DNA of 48,934 bases, from contig JAIRUE010000033.1 of assembly GCA_031254575.1 (NCBI GenBank), positions 1 through 48,934 of the forward strand, given 5' to 3'. The DNA comes from Oscillospiraceae bacterium. Lineage in GTDB: Bacteria; Bacillota; Clostridia; Oscillospirales; UBA929. The notes under the pieces were generated by a model. That model searched no databases and had not been told where the DNA came from. It saw only the letters and a list, made by a program, of their open reading frames with translations. Numbering within the stretch: position 1 is the stretch's first letter; each line of letters opens with the position of its first letter. Shown in pieces: positions 48,900 through 48,934 of the stretch. The position numbers and the translations under genes are program-made.

Positions 48900-48934
48900 T
48901 TAACCGCTTTTTTCATCACAGCGCCGCGAGTTTC

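Overview
The window reads as a chromosomal segment of a high-GC, spore-forming Firmicute (Clostridia-like). This is inferred from SpoIVFA/FB-, YunB-, CwlD- and GerA-type genes, RNase M5 and Asp23. Most of it is ordinary core genome: an RR/HK/ABC/FtsX module, ogt-xer, radical SAM pair, sodA, ligA, radA, rnmV, holA, comEC, tgt, nadABC, efp and gerA genes. The most unusual structure is at 8854-10180. Two exact 40-bp direct repeats flank about 1.25 kb holding a small HNH endonuclease ORF, a divergent small ORF, a shared promoter dyad, two adjacent DnaA-box matches, a 58-nt hairpin and a very GC-rich region with several perfect stems; its inner edges carry a 15-bp inverted repeat. This is a candidate undescribed repeat or mobile element, possibly with a structured RNA. 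Other points of interest are four ~11-bp iterons before the ABC transporter, a MerR-like 19-bp-spacer promoter, a 17-bp-arm palindrome over a HTH gene promoter, an M23 peptidase-NodB deacetylase fusion, an APH(3')-like kinase in a gene-decay zone, and a compact gerA operon. No tRNA, rRNA or CRISPR array was recognised. All family calls come from reading motifs; no database search was run.
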